Shown: positions 1 to 9,618, counted from the first letter of the stretch. The stretch is 64,000 bases of DNA from an uncultured Pelagibacteraceae bacterium (GCA_902514665.1 CABXRS010000001.1:40745-104744); one strand, 5' to 3'. Notes: generated from the letters alone by a model not told the origin. Numbers and translations: made by a program.

Positions 1-1
1 A

Positions 2-139
2 GTAACAAAAATATTTATTCATGGTTTTCTTCATCTTTTAGATTTTGATCATAAAAAAAATAAAGATTATATAAAAATGTTAAAAGAAGAGACACAGATA
101 TATAAGTCTGTAATTTCTAAAACAAAAAAAATTGACTAA
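2..139 (+). CDS. ybeY: Endoribonuclease YbeY, C-terminal fragment cut by the window edge
   Basis: Only the last 45 codons are present, open at the left edge and ending with TAA at 137-139. They contain HGFLHLLDFDH, the H-x3-H-x5-H zinc site that defines YbeY, followed by a helical tail with a Met and acidic residues. YbeY is a zinc-dependent RNase used in 16S rRNA 3'-end maturation and ribosome quality control. The downstream lnt start overlaps this gene by 8 nt, so the two are probably cotranscribed. The HGxLHLxxxDH motif makes the identification firm despite truncation. Confidence 0.85.
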   Translation, partial: VTKIFIHGFLHLLDFDHKKNKDYIKMLKEETQIYKSVISKTKKID

Positions 140-1676
140 AAAATTATATATTGAATTTATATTCTTAATATTTTTAGGTGCAGCAACATCTCTAAGTTTG
201 CCGCCCCTTAACTATTTAATTATTAACTTTATTACACTAAGTTTGCTATTTATATTTTTAATAAAGAGGTCAGAAAAAACTAAAAATAAAAAATTATTTT
301 TTTTATATGGCTGGCTTTTTGGTTTTGGTTATTTCTTTACGAATATATATTGGATATCAATATCATTGACTTTCGATGAAAGTTTTAAGTTTTTGATTCC
401 TATAACATTATTTTTTATACCGGCTTTTTTAGCTCTATTTTATGGTCTGGTTTCTTTTGTATTTTTTACTTTAAAACCTAAAAAAATAGTTGCATCTTTT
501 TTTCTTTTTTCTCTAATCTTAGGTCTTTTGGAGTATATAAGAGGCTTTATTCTGACAGGATTTCCATGGAATTTAATCGCTTATAGCTTCTCAAATCATT
601 TAGAAATTTTAAATATTACATCTGTTATTGGAACTTATAGTTTCAATTTAATTTGTATTTCATTATTTATAAGTCCAGCTGTATTCATTCTAAGAGACAA
701 AATAACTGACATATGGGTGTCTATATTTTTTCTTTTAATTATAATTATTTTTTATATTTATGGATCTCACTCTAAAAAGTATTTCAATGAAACTAAAATA
801 AACTCCTTGGATTATAAAGTAAGGGTTATAGGCTCAAATATTAAATTGGACAGATTTTATTATAATATCGATCCAATAAAAATTATTGAAGATTTAATTG
901 AAATTAGTAAACCTAATAAAAATGAAAAAATAATTTTTGTTTGGCCAGAGGGTATTCTACCAGGAATTTCTCAAGAAAAATTAGTAGATTACAAATGGTT
1001 ATTTGAAAAAAAATTTAATGAAAATCATTTATTAGTTATTGGTATTAATAGTAATTCTGTTGAAAAAGGTGTTGTTAAATACTACAATTCTCTCTCGGTA
1101 TATGATTACAACTTAAACTTGTTAAATTCATATAATAAAATTAATTTAGTACCATTTGGTGAATTTTTACCTTTAGAAAATATTTTTAAAAAAATTGGTT
1201 TAAGGTCATTAACTAATAATTATCAATCTTATTCAAAAGGACTGGAGAGGAATATAATTAAAATAGAAGAAATTAATTTCTCTTTAAAATTTTTACCACT
1301 TATTTGTTATGAAATAATTTACTCAGGAAGAATATTTAAAAACTCAAATTTTGATTTTATAGTAAATATTTCAGAAGATGGGTGGTTTGGAAAATCAATT
1401 GGACCAAAACAGCACTTTGTTCACAGTATATTTAGAGCTATTGAAAATGGAAAATACGTTTTGCGTTCTTCTAATAATGGAATATCAGCAATAATAAATC
1501 CACTTGGTCTTATCGAACAAGAAGTTGGATTAACAGAAACAGGTTATATTGACTTTAACCAATTTAAAAAAATTCAACCAACAGTTTTTTCTAGATATGG
1601 AAATAAAATTTTTGGATTAATAATTTTGTTGTATATTTTTTTATTTTTTTCATTTAATAGAATTAACAATGAGTAA
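132..1676 (+). CDS. lnt: Apolipoprotein N-acyltransferase
   Basis: Inner-membrane enzyme that adds the third acyl chain to the N-terminal cysteine of lipoproteins. The 514-residue protein has several hydrophobic segments in residues 1-215, then a nitrilase-like periplasmic domain, then a last membrane helix near the C-terminus. The nitrilase-type triad is visible: E273 in WPEG, K336 in [11 protein letters not shown] and C392 in LICYE. The start is TTG at 132, overlapping ybeY; no early in-frame ATG exists. The stop overlaps the metK start by 8 nt. Length fits the family (about 500 residues). Confidence 0.93.
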   Translation: MTKKLYIEFIFLIFLGAATSLSLPPLNYLIINFITLSLLFIFLIKRSEKTKNKKLFFLYGWLFGFGYFFTNIYWISISLTFDESFKFLIPITLFFIPAFLALFYGLVSFVFFTLKPKKIVASFFLFSLILGLLEYIRGFILTGFPWNLIAYSFSNHLEILNITSVIGTYSFNLICISLFISPAVFILRDKITDIWVSIFFLLIIIIFYIYGSHSKKYFNETKINSLDYKVRVIGSNIKLDRFYYNIDPIKIIEDLIEISKPNKNEKIIFVWPEGILPGISQEKLVDYKWLFEKKFNENHLLVIGINSNSVEKGVVKYYNSLSVYDYNLNLLNSYNKINLVPFGEFLPLENIFKKIGLRSLTNNYQSYSKGLERNIIKIEEINFSLKFLPLICYEIIYSGRIFKNSNFDFIVNISEDGWFGKSIGPKQHFVHSIFRAIENGKYVLRSSNNGISAIINPLGLIEQEVGLTETGYIDFNQFKKIQPTVFSRYGNKIFGLIILLYIFLFFSFNRINNE

Positions 1677-2838
1677 TTTAAAAAATTTTTTTTTCACTAG
1701 TGAATCGGTTTCAGAAGGACACCCAGATAAAGTTTCGGATAGAATTTCAGATATGGTAGTTGATACTTATCTTTCAGGAGATCCATTTTCAAGAGTAGCC
1801 TGTGAAACTCTTACAACAACAAACAAAGTTGTCCTAGCTGGTGAAGTAAGAGGACCAGAAATTAAAAAAAATGACTTAATTGAAAAAGTAAGACACTGCA
1901 TTAAAGATATTGGGTATGATCAGGATGGCTTCACTTGGAAAGAAGCTACAAAAATAGAAAGCCATCTTCATTCACAATCAGCTGATATAGCCATGGGTGT
2001 AGACTCTTCAGGTAATAAAGATGAAGGAGCCGGAGATCAAGGGATTATGTTTGGCTATGCTTGCAACGAAACAGAAGAGTTGATGCCTGCACCTATTCAC
2101 TACTCACATAAAATTTTAAGACTAATGGCTGAAGACAGAAAGTCTGGTAAACTTAAAAACATCGAACCAGACTCTAAGAGCCAAGTTACTTTTGAGTATG
2201 TTGATGGAAAACCAACAAAAGTTAAATCTGTAGTTATTTCATCACAACATTCAGCAGATGTAAATCAAGCACAAGTTAGAGATTTACTAAGACCTTACAT
2301 GATAAACTCTATTCCAAATTTTTTTCTAGATGACTTCAATGAAGATGAGTTTTATGTAAATCCCACAGGTAATTTTGTAATAGGAGGTCCTGATGGAGAT
2401 TGCGGCTTAACAGGAAGAAAAATTATAGTTGATACTTATGGAGGTGCCGCACCTCATGGTGGTGGGGCATTTTCAGGAAAAGATCCAACTAAAGTTGATA
2501 GGTCAGCAGCTTATGCTGCTAGGTATATTGCAAAAAATATAGTAGCTTCTAAAATTTCTCACAAATGTTTAATCCAATTAGCTTATGCAATAGGTGTATC
2601 AAAACCGTTATCAATTTATGTTGATTTATTTGATAACGATATTGAAAAAAATAAATTTGTTGTAAAAAAAATTAACGACAATTTTGATTTAAGTCCAAGA
2701 GGAATTAGAGAAATGTTAAATCTAAATAAACCTATTTATGAAAAAACAGCTGCTTATGGACATTTTGGAAGAATCCCTGATGAAAATGGCTCTTTTTCTT
2801 GGGAAAAAATAGACAAAATAAAAGCTTTTTCGAAATAG
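1669..2838 (+). CDS. metK: S-adenosylmethionine synthetase
   Basis: Makes S-adenosylmethionine from methionine and ATP in the cytosol. The 389-residue length is normal for MetK. Visible signatures are GHPDKV at residues 17-22 (ATP/Mg site), the [12 protein letters not shown] loop near residue 120, and the glycine-rich [19 protein letters not shown] segment near residue 265. The ATG start lies inside the end of lnt, so there is no room for a SAM riboswitch directly upstream and metK is probably translationally coupled to lnt. A 99-bp gap with a promoter-like sequence and a hairpin separates it from nusA. Confidence 0.96.
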   Translation: MSNLKNFFFTSESVSEGHPDKVSDRISDMVVDTYLSGDPFSRVACETLTTTNKVVLAGEVRGPEIKKNDLIEKVRHCIKDIGYDQDGFTWKEATKIESHLHSQSADIAMGVDSSGNKDEGAGDQGIMFGYACNETEELMPAPIHYSHKILRLMAEDRKSGKLKNIEPDSKSQVTFEYVDGKPTKVKSVVISSQHSADVNQAQVRDLLRPYMINSIPNFFLDDFNEDEFYVNPTGNFVIGGPDGDCGLTGRKIIVDTYGGAAPHGGGAFSGKDPTKVDRSAAYAARYIAKNIVASKISHKCLIQLAYAIGVSKPLSIYVDLFDNDIEKNKFVVKKINDNFDLSPRGIREMLNLNKPIYEKTAAYGHFGRIPDENGSFSWEKIDKIKAFSK

Positions 2839-2844
2839 TTTCTG

Positions 2845-2872
2845 TTGAATTAAAAAAAAACATTATTATATT
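2845..2872 (+). promoter_or_regulatory. Candidate sigma70 promoter for the nusA operon
   Basis: TTGAAT at 2845-2850 and TATATT at 2867-2872 are separated by 16 bp in the metK-nusA gap. A start near 2879-2881 would put the hairpin at 2895-2922 inside the nusA leader. This is a match by eye only. The region is A+T rich, so chance matches are common. Confidence 0.4.
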
Positions 2873-2894
2873 GCCTTTACATTATTGAGGTTAC

Positions 2895-2922
2895 AAAAAT
2901 GGGCTTAAGCCCATTTTTTTTT
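2895..2922 (+). terminator. Intrinsic terminator or attenuator hairpin between metK and nusA
   Basis: A perfect palindrome (core ATGGGC-TTAA-GCCCAT, flanked by A5 on the left and T on the right) is followed by nine T residues at 2914-2922. This is a textbook rho-independent terminator. It ends lnt-metK transcripts. If the promoter-like sequence at 2845 is used, it also acts as an attenuator in the nusA leader. The hairpin contains an ATG at 2899 in frame with nusA and preceded by GAGG, so translation could compete with folding. Confidence 0.8.
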
Positions 2923-2937
2923 AGGGCAAATAAATTT

Positions 2938-4491
2938 ATGTTAAATAAAAGATCTGATAAACTAGAATTATTAAGAATTGCGGAAGCTGTAGCCTTAGAA
3001 AAATCTATTGATAAAGAACTAATAATTAGCTCAATGGAAACAGGTATTGCTAAAGCAGCCAAATCTAAATTTGGTCAGGAAAATGAAATTAAAGTTTCAA
3101 TTAACAGAGACAGTGGAGATATAGAGCTTTTTAGGAAATTAACAATCACTGAAAACCCAGAAAATGCAAACACAGAAATAAAATTACAGGATGCAATTAA
3201 TTTAAGTGAAATCAATAAGGATAAATCTATTGGTGATGAGGTGCTCCAACCTTTACCATCTTTTGACTTTGGAAGAATAGCTGCCCAGACCGCAAAACAA
3301 GTAATTAGCTTTAACGTTAGAGAAGCTGAAAGAGAGAGACAATTTAACGATTTTATAGATAAGAAAGACACAATTTTAAGTGGTATAGTTAAAAGGTTAG
3401 AATTTGGAAATGTAATAGCTGATCTAGGAAGAACTGAAGCAATAATTCAAAAAAATGAATTAATTCCAAGAGAGAATATTAAGGCTGGAGATCGTATCAA
3501 GGCTTACTGTTATGATGTAAGAAGAGAACCAAGAGGGCAACAAATTTTTTTATCAAGAGCTCATCCCAAATTTATGGAAAAACTCTTTGTCCAAGAAGTA
3601 CCTGAAATCTATGATGGGTTAATAGAAATTAAATCTTCTTCAAGAGATCCAGGAAGTAGAGCAAAAATATGTGTCAAAGCTGTAGATACTTCATTAGATC
3701 CAGTAGGAGCTTGCGTGGGTATGAGAGGATCAAGAGTGCAGGCAGTTGTGAATGAACTACAGGGTGAAAAAATTGATATTGTGAACTGGTCGGAGGATCC
3801 GGCAATTTTGGTATCTAATGCCTTATCTCCAGCTGAAGTTCAAAGAGTAAATGTTGATACTGAAAGAAAAAAACTTGATGTAATACTTACGGAAGAAAAT
3901 TTAAGCAAAGCAATTGGAAGAAGAGGTCAAAACGTGAGACTAGCAACTAAGTTATTAAATTATGAGATTAATATAATGACAGATGCAGAAGACTCTGAGA
4001 GAAGACAGTTAGAATTTAAAGAAAAGACAGAAAATTTTGTAAAAAATTTAGAATTAGATGAGACCCTAGGCCAGTTATTAGTAGCAGAAGGTTTTTCAAC
4101 AATTGATGATATTAAAGATAGCTCAGCAGAAAATTTAATGAAGATAGAAGGTATAGAGGAAGATACTGCAAATGCACTTATAGAAAGAGCTCAAGAATTT
4201 CATAAAAAAGATCAAGAAGATATATCATTAAGAATTAAAGAATTGGGTCTTGAGGACTCTTTAATAAATTTAAAAGGTCTTACCCCAGGAATGTTAGTTA
4301 CATTAGGAGAACAAAAAATTTTAACTTTAGAAGATTTTGCAGATCTTGCATCTGATGAGTTAACTGGAGGTTTTGATGTAGTAAAAGGAGAGAGAGTAAA
4401 AATTCAGGGATATTTGGAGGATTTTGCTTTATCAAAAGAAGAGTCAGATGAACTGATTATGTCTGCTAGAAACATTGTTTATAAAGATTGA
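2938..4491 (+). CDS. nusA: Transcription termination/antitermination factor NusA
   Basis: RNA polymerase-binding factor that modulates pausing, intrinsic termination and antitermination. Order of domains: N-terminal polymerase-binding domain, S1 domain, two KH domains (GMRGSRVQAVVNELQGEKID and AIGRRGQNVRLA), then two acidic helix-hairpin-helix repeats near residues 365-420 and 440-515. I place the start at the ATG at 2938 (517 aa) because alphaproteobacterial NusA begins shortly before the DKLELLRIAEAVA segment. An in-frame ATG at 2899 lies inside the terminator hairpin; it has a GAGG nine bases upstream, so a longer form is not excluded. rimP, usually upstream, and ylxR, usually downstream, are both absent here. 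Confidence 0.94.
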   Translation: MLNKRSDKLELLRIAEAVALEKSIDKELIISSMETGIAKAAKSKFGQENEIKVSINRDSGDIELFRKLTITENPENANTEIKLQDAINLSEINKDKSIGDEVLQPLPSFDFGRIAAQTAKQVISFNVREAERERQFNDFIDKKDTILSGIVKRLEFGNVIADLGRTEAIIQKNELIPRENIKAGDRIKAYCYDVRREPRGQQIFLSRAHPKFMEKLFVQEVPEIYDGLIEIKSSSRDPGSRAKICVKAVDTSLDPVGACVGMRGSRVQAVVNELQGEKIDIVNWSEDPAILVSNALSPAEVQRVNVDTERKKLDVILTEENLSKAIGRRGQNVRLATKLLNYEINIMTDAEDSERRQLEFKEKTENFVKNLELDETLGQLLVAEGFSTIDDIKDSSAENLMKIEGIEEDTANALIERAQEFHKKDQEDISLRIKELGLEDSLINLKGLTPGMLVTLGEQKILTLEDFADLASDELTGGFDVVKGERVKIQGYLEDFALSKEESDELIMSARNIVYKD

Positions 4492-4501
4492 GTGATGAGT
4501 T

Positions 4502-6721
4502 ATGGAAAAAAAAACAAAATTAAAAATATCTGGCTCAACCAAAAAGTCGATCAAAAATATTGAGATTGCCAAAACTCAAGGCAAAAATGCAGTTGTAATT
4601 GAAAAGCAAACTGGAAAATTTCCAAATAGAGGAGCATCTTTTAGGCCTAACTCTGGAAAACCAAAACCGACCTCTTCATTCAGCAGAGGAACTGGATTTA
4701 AACCATCTTTTGCACCAAAGTCACCCCCTATAACAAATGATTTTGAAAGGCGTAAACTTGCGGAGCAGAGAGCAACAAAAAGACTTAAAGGAGATGGTGA
4801 TTTAAAAGACAAAAAAACCTTAAAGTTGGGAACAAAGAAAAGAGAGTTAAAACTAACAGTTTCAAGAGCTCTAAGTGATGAAATAGAGGCTAGAGAAAGA
4901 AGTTTGGCTTCAGTTAAGAGAGCCCGACAAAAAGAAAATAAAAATTTATCCAAAGACCAAAATCAAGAAAGCCTTAAACCAATTAAAAGAGATATTAATA
5001 TTCCAGAAGCAATAACTGTTAGAGAATTAGCTAATAGAATGGCTGAGCAATCAAGTAATGTGATTAAATATTTATTTGGAATGGGAGTAACAGTTACAAT
5101 TAACCAGACTCTTGCAGCTGATACAGCTGAGTTTTTAGTTAAAGAGTTTGGACATAATCCTATAAGAGAAGAAAAAGCAGAGGAAATAATCCAAAAAATA
5201 AAAGCAACGAGAGTAGAAAATTTAAAAAACAGACCACCAATTGTTACAGTGATGGGTCATGTAGATCATGGCAAAACATCTGTTCTTGACGTTTTGAGAA
5301 GTGCAAATGTTGTTTCGGGAGAATTTGGAGGAATTACACAACACATTGGTGCCTATCAAATTGAAAGCCAAGATAATAAATTAACTTTTATTGATACCCC
5401 AGGTCATGCAGCTTTTACAGAAATGAGAGCAAGAGGTTCAAAATTAACTGACGTAGTTGTGCTAGTAGTTGCTGCAGATGACGGAGTGAAACCACAAACA
5501 ATCGAGTCAATTAAACATGCAAAAGCAGCAAATGTTCCAATTGTTGTTGCAATTAATAAATGTGATCTTCCAGAGGCAGATCCACAAAAAATTAAAAACC
5601 AATTATTAGAACACGAGTTGGTAGCTGAAGATTTATCAGGTGATACTTTAATGGTAGAGATTTCAGCAAAGACAAAACTAAACTTAGATAAACTAGTAGA
5701 GTCTATCATTCTTCAAGCTGAAATTTTAGATTTAAAAACTGATTATGAGTCTAAAGCTACAGGAATAGTTTTGGAATCTAAAATTGATGTAGGTCGAGGA
5801 CCAGTAGCAACAATTATTGTAACCACAGGAACGCTTAAAAAAGGGGATTTTTTTGTCAGTGGATTAAAGTGGGGAAAGGTTAGAGCAATAATCAATGATA
5901 AAGGTATTAATATAAATCAAGCTTCTCCTTCTACTCCAGTCGAAATTTTAGGTATTAATGGTGCAGCAAAAGCTGGTGATGATTTTATTGTCCTTAATAG
6001 TGAAAAAGAAGCCAAGACATTAAGTGAAAACAGAGCTGAAGAGACAAAAGGTGGGAAAAATCCATTAACATTTGCAACTCAAGAATCAGCTTTTTCAGAT
6101 AAATCTTCAGAGGAATTAAATTTAATTATTAAATCTGATGTGCATGGATCTTCTGAGGCAATTAAGAATGCAATTAGTCAAATTAAGCATGAGGAAGTTA
6201 AACCTAAGATTATTTTAGCGGACATTGGAATGGTAACAGAAACTGACGTTACATTAGCAAAAGCATCAAATGCTGTATTAATTGCTTTTAATGTCAAACC
6301 AAGTAAAGAGGCAAGAAAACTTGCTGAAAATGAAAAAATTCAAATATCTTCATATAATATTATTTATGAAGTTCTAGATTATATAAAACAAAGAATGTCA
6401 GGATTACTAACTCCAGATGTTCAAGAGACTATAACTGGATCAGCTCAAATACTTGAAATTTTTAAAGTTTCAGGAGCGGGCAAAGTTGCAGGTTCAAAAA
6501 TCACTGAAGGAGAAATTACAAGTACTTCAGATGTTAGAATTATTAGAGATGGAGCAATCATCTATACTGGAAAAGTTGGAACTATTTTTAGAGAAAAAGA
6601 CCAAGTAAAACAGGTTAGTGATGGACAAGAATGCGGAATAACAGTTAAAGATTATATGGATTTTCAAAAAAATGACACAATAGAAGCTTTTAGTGTTACA
6701 TCTACGGAAAGGTCAATTTAA
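4502..6721 (+). CDS. infB: Translation initiation factor IF-2
   Basis: GTPase that brings initiator tRNA to the 30S subunit and promotes 50S joining. At 739 residues it is on the short side. A basic, low-complexity N-terminus (about 1-160) precedes the IF2_N segment near residue 170 and the GTPase domain with G1 GHVDHGKTS at residues 252-260, G3 DTPGHAAF and G4 NKCD. Domains II-IV follow, with the C-terminal half starting around ELNLIIKSDVHGSSEAI. It sits 10 nt after nusA, and its TAA overlaps the rbfA start as TAATG. Confidence 0.96.
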   Translation: MEKKTKLKISGSTKKSIKNIEIAKTQGKNAVVIEKQTGKFPNRGASFRPNSGKPKPTSSFSRGTGFKPSFAPKSPPITNDFERRKLAEQRATKRLKGDGDLKDKKTLKLGTKKRELKLTVSRALSDEIEARERSLASVKRARQKENKNLSKDQNQESLKPIKRDINIPEAITVRELANRMAEQSSNVIKYLFGMGVTVTINQTLAADTAEFLVKEFGHNPIREEKAEEIIQKIKATRVENLKNRPPIVTVMGHVDHGKTSVLDVLRSANVVSGEFGGITQHIGAYQIESQDNKLTFIDTPGHAAFTEMRARGSKLTDVVVLVVAADDGVKPQTIESIKHAKAANVPIVVAINKCDLPEADPQKIKNQLLEHELVAEDLSGDTLMVEISAKTKLNLDKLVESIILQAEILDLKTDYESKATGIVLESKIDVGRGPVATIIVTTGTLKKGDFFVSGLKWGKVRAIINDKGININQASPSTPVEILGINGAAKAGDDFIVLNSEKEAKTLSENRAEETKGGKNPLTFATQESAFSDKSSEELNLIIKSDVHGSSEAIKNAISQIKHEEVKPKIILADIGMVTETDVTLAKASNAVLIAFNVKPSKEARKLAENEKIQISSYNIIYEVLDYIKQRMSGLLTPDVQETITGSAQILEIFKVSGAGKVAGSKITEGEITSTSDVRIIRDGAIIYTGKVGTIFREKDQVKQVSDGQECGITVKDYMDFQKNDTIEAFSVTSTERSI

Positions 6722-7089
6722 TGTCGGATAGAATAGGAAAACCAATTTCACAAAGACAGCTTAGAGTAGGAGAAATGATTAAACAGTCTTTAAGCATGAT
6801 TTTTATAAGAAATGAGGCTAAGGTCCCAAACTTAGAGACAAATACAATAACAGTTACTGAGGTTAGAATGAGTCCAGATTTAAAGATTGCCAAAGCATAT
6901 GTGCTTCCATTAGGAGGAAAAGATGCTGAGGATACAATAAATACATTAAAAGAGTACTCTTTTTTAATAAGAAAAATTTTATCACAGAAAGTGGTTATGA
7001 AATTTTTACCAAAATTACTTTTTAGAAAAGATGAGTCTTTTGAGTATGCGGAAAAAATAGAAAATTTAATAAAACAAACAAATAAATAG
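6721..7089 (+). CDS. rbfA: 30S ribosome-binding factor RbfA
   Basis: Small KH-fold factor for late 30S maturation and cold adaptation. The 122-residue protein has the family pattern: a basic N-terminus with RVGEMIKQSLS, then ITVTEVRMSPDLKIAKAYV (the conserved strand with SPDL) and a C-terminal FLPKLLFRKDESFEYAEKIE segment. The start overlaps the infB stop by 1 nt. In many proteobacteria truB lies between rbfA and rpsO, but here rpsO follows after 12 nt. Confidence 0.92.
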   Translation: MSDRIGKPISQRQLRVGEMIKQSLSMIFIRNEAKVPNLETNTITVTEVRMSPDLKIAKAYVLPLGGKDAEDTINTLKEYSFLIRKILSQKVVMKFLPKLLFRKDESFEYAEKIENLIKQTNK

Positions 7090-7101
7090 GAAAAACTAGG
7101 C

Positions 7102-7350
7102 ATGAACAAAAAGGCACAAGAATTAGCAATGCATGATAAAGACACTGGATCTTCTGAGATACAGATTGCTTTGTTAACAGAAAAAATTGAAACTCTCTCT
7201 AAACACATTAAGCAATTTAAAAAAGATAAACATTCGTCTGTAGGATTGTTGAGAGCCGTCAATAGAAGAAAGAAATTGTTGGAATACTTAAAGAAAACAA
7301 AAATGGATTCTTACAAGAATGTACTGTCGAAATTGAATTTAAGAAAATAG
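7102..7350 (+). CDS. rpsO: 30S ribosomal protein S15
   Basis: Primary 16S rRNA-binding protein of the platform. The 82-residue product is a few residues shorter than the usual 88-89 because the N-terminus is trimmed. DTGSSEIQIALLTEKI, the HSSVGLLRAVNRRKKLLEYL stretch and the C-terminal LNLRK are diagnostic. A short AGGAAAAA sequence precedes the ATG. The next gene, pnp, follows after an unusual purine-rich repeat. Confidence 0.94.
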   Translation: MNKKAQELAMHDKDTGSSEIQIALLTEKIETLSKHIKQFKKDKHSSVGLLRAVNRRKKLLEYLKKTKMDSYKNVLSKLNLRK

Positions 7351-7365
7351 AAGTCAAGATAGATA

Positions 7366-7407
7366 GAACGAAATGGAACGAAACGAACGAAACGAAATGG
7401 AAATGAA
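7366..7407 (+). repeat. Purine-rich GAACGAAAYG tandem repeat in the rpsO-pnp spacer
   Basis: The spacer is almost entirely built from short direct repeats: GAACGAAATG, GAACGAAACG, then AACGAAACG and AAATG units running up to the pnp ATG. The plus strand is nearly all purine, with only isolated T and C. The repeat includes the place where a pnp ribosome-binding site should be. No hairpin is visible, unlike the RNase III-cleaved rpsO-pnp stem of E. coli. Confidence 0.75.
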
Positions 7408-9480
7408 ATGTTTAAAGTACACAAGAGGGAAATAGAAGTAGCAGGAAAGAAAATAAGTTTAGAAACAGGTAAAGTAGCAAGACAAGCAGACGGAGCAATC
7501 ATCGCAACATGTGGTGAAACAGTTATTCTAGCAACAGTCGTTGGAGCAAAGAAAGTAAATCCAGATATGGATTATTTTCCTTTATCAGTTAACTACCAAG
7601 AAAAATACTATGCAGGTGGAAAGATCCCTGGTGGATATTTTAAAAGAGAAGCAAGACCAACTGAAAGTGAAACATTAATCTCAAGATTAATTGATAGACC
7701 TATCAGACCTTTGTTTCCTGATGAATTTAAAAATGAAGTACAGTTGTTACCAACAGTAATTTCATATGATAAAGAAAATCAACCAGATATTCTAGCAATT
7801 ACTGCTTCATCAGCAGCGTTAGCTATTTCAGGAATGCCATTTATGGGTCCGGTAGGTGCTTCTAGAGTAGGTTATGTTGATGGTAAATATATCCTTAACC
7901 CATCAAAAGAAGAATTAGAAAATTCAAGTTTAGATTTAGTTGTTGCAGGTACCAAAGATGCAGTACTTATGGTTGAGTCTGAAACATCAGGTTTATCTGA
8001 AGACGTAATGTTAGCAGCAGTTAAATTTGGTCATGAAGGATTTGTTCCAGTAATCGAAATGATTGAGGAACTTGCAAAAGAATGCAGAAAACCAGAGTGG
8101 ACTGTTGAGAAAAAAGATTTGTCCGAAGTTAAACAAAAACTTGAGGAAACTTTTACAGAAGATCTTAAAAAAGCTTTTGCAACAAGAGACAAGCAAGATA
8201 GATCAAACCAAATTTCTGAAATTACTGATAAAGCTAAGAAGCTTTTTGAGGAGAATGAAAGTTACTCTGATCTTGATGTTAATTCTCAACTTAAAAATTT
8301 AGAAAAGAAAATTGTTAGAACTGATATTCTTAAAAATAAAAATAGAATTGATGGTAGAGGATTGTCTGATGTAAGACCTATCTCATGTGAAGTTGGTGTT
8401 TTACCAAGAACACATGGTTCTGCTTTGTTTACTAGAGGAGAAACACAAGCAATTGTTGTAACTACTTTAGGAACATCTGATGATGAACAAAGAATTGAAA
8501 GTTTAGATGGTCTTCAAAGGGAAAGATTTATGCTTCACTATAATTTCCCTCCTTTTTCAGTTGGTGAAACTGGAAGAATTGGAACTGGTAGACGTGAAAT
8601 TGGTCATGGTAAATTAGCTTGGAGAGCAATTAACTCTTCATTACCCTCAAAAGAGGCGTTTCCATATACTTTTAGATTAGTATCAGAGATTACCGAGTCT
8701 AATGGATCTTCTTCTATGGCTACTGTTTGTGGTGCATCTTTAGCATTAATGGATGCGGGTGTTCCAATAAAAGAACCAGTTGCAGGTATTGCAATGGGTT
8801 TAATTAAAGAAGGTGATGATTTTAGTGTTCTATCTGATATTTTAGGTGACGAGGATCATTTAGGTGATATGGACTTTAAAGTTGCCGGAACAAAAGATGG
8901 AATTACTTCACTGCAAATGGATATTAAAATTACTGGTATCACTTTTGAAATCATGGAGCAGGCTTTAAAGCAGGCTAAAGATGGGAGAATTCATATCTTA
9001 GGTGAAATGAACAAAGCTTTAGGTGAATCTAGATCTAATGTTGGTAAGCATACTCCAAAAATGGAACAAGTAACTGTAGATAAAAAAGACATAGCTGCAG
9101 TGATTGGAAAAGGTGGAGCTACGATCAGAGAGATAGTTGAAAAATCAGGAGCAAAAGTTGATGTAAATGACGAGGGGGTGGTAACCGTTGCTGCTCCAGA
9201 TGAAGAGTCTAGAAACATTGCTATGCAAATGATCAAAGATATCACTGCAAAAGCTGAAATGAATAAAATTTATTCAGGTAAAGTAATGAAAATTATGGAA
9301 TTTGGTGCATTTGTTAACTTCTTAGGAAAACAGGATGGACTTGTTCATATTTCAGAACTAGCAGACAAAAGAGTTGCAAAAGTTACTGATGTTGTCAAAG
9401 AAGGTGATGAAGTAAAAGTTAAAGTAATTGGTTTCGATAGAGGCAAAGTTAAACTTTCTATGAAACAAGCAGCTGAATAA
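7408..9480 (+). CDS. pnp: Polyribonucleotide nucleotidyltransferase (PNPase)
   Basis: 3'-to-5' phosphorolytic exoribonuclease of the RNA degradosome. The 690-residue protein has two RNase PH-like domains (about 1-210 and 310-540) joined by an alpha-helical domain. A KH domain ([15 protein letters not shown], about 560) and an S1 domain ([15 protein letters not shown], about 620) follow. Conserved phosphate- and RNA-binding segments such as [14 protein letters not shown] and [14 protein letters not shown] are intact. It closes the nusA-infB-rbfA-rpsO-pnp cluster. The start chosen is the ATG at the end of the purine-rich repeat. Confidence 0.97.
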   Translation: MFKVHKREIEVAGKKISLETGKVARQADGAIIATCGETVILATVVGAKKVNPDMDYFPLSVNYQEKYYAGGKIPGGYFKREARPTESETLISRLIDRPIRPLFPDEFKNEVQLLPTVISYDKENQPDILAITASSAALAISGMPFMGPVGASRVGYVDGKYILNPSKEELENSSLDLVVAGTKDAVLMVESETSGLSEDVMLAAVKFGHEGFVPVIEMIEELAKECRKPEWTVEKKDLSEVKQKLEETFTEDLKKAFATRDKQDRSNQISEITDKAKKLFEENESYSDLDVNSQLKNLEKKIVRTDILKNKNRIDGRGLSDVRPISCEVGVLPRTHGSALFTRGETQAIVVTTLGTSDDEQRIESLDGLQRERFMLHYNFPPFSVGETGRIGTGRREIGHGKLAWRAINSSLPSKEAFPYTFRLVSEITESNGSSSMATVCGASLALMDAGVPIKEPVAGIAMGLIKEGDDFSVLSDILGDEDHLGDMDFKVAGTKDGITSLQMDIKITGITFEIMEQALKQAKDGRIHILGEMNKALGESRSNVGKHTPKMEQVTVDKKDIAAVIGKGGATIREIVEKSGAKVDVNDEGVVTVAAPDEESRNIAMQMIKDITAKAEMNKIYSGKVMKIMEFGAFVNFLGKQDGLVHISELADKRVAKVTDVVKEGDEVKVKVIGFDRGKVKLSMKQAAE

Positions 9481-9485
9481 AAAAT

Positions 9486-9605
9486 TTAAAACCCACCTCT
9501 CCAATTATTTTTATCATCAAATTGGTCTTTTTCTTTTTTAGAGGTGGGTCTAAATAAGTAGTAAAGAACAAATATTAAACAAATTATAGGTATAGCAATT
9601 TCCAT
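9486..9605 (-). CDS. Small single-pass membrane protein of unknown function
   Basis: A 39-residue ORF starting with ATG at 9605, 13 nt after the fabI stop. Residues 2-17 (EIAIPIICLIFVLYYLF) form one hydrophobic helix. A charged tail follows, with KKEKDQFDDKNNW and a final RGGF. I do not recognise a family. The same codons form a terminator-like hairpin, so selection on RNA structure could explain part of the sequence. A longer in-frame start exists at 9668 but lies inside fabI. Its place as last gene of the fab operon suggests cotranscription. Confidence 0.5.
   Translation of the reverse strand: MEIAIPIICLIFVLYYLFRPTSKKEKDQFDDKNNWRGGF
9491..9549 (-). terminator. Long-range hairpin ending the fab operon, inside a small ORF
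   Basis: ACCCACCTCT at 9491-9500 and AGAGGTGGGT at 9540-9549 are perfect 10-bp inverted repeats. CCAATT at 9501-9506 also pairs with AATTGG at 9520-9525, leaving a 14-nt bulge. Read on the minus strand the stem is followed by TTTTAAATTTTTT, as expected for a terminator of the fabA-fabB-fabI transcript. On the plus strand there is no T-run. The structure overlaps the last 19 codons of the small ORF at 9486-9605. Confidence 0.5.
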
Positions 9606-9618
9606 AAACTTTAATTTA

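Noticed and set aside
1669..1700. SAM riboswitch upstream of metK
   Set aside because: metK overlaps lnt by 8 nt, leaving no untranslated leader, and no conserved riboswitch core was visible in the last part of lnt.
2899..2937. Use of the ATG at 2899 as the nusA start (530 aa form)
   Set aside because: The added codons are the terminator hairpin and T-run. NusA homologues begin close to the ATG at 2938. A nearby GAGG keeps some doubt, so it is noted in the nusA entry and in the leader finding.
6702..7262. 186-residue minus-strand ORF opposite rbfA and rpsO
   Set aside because: It lies over two well-supported genes on the plus strand and its translation shows no family. It is a shadow of coding in the other frame.
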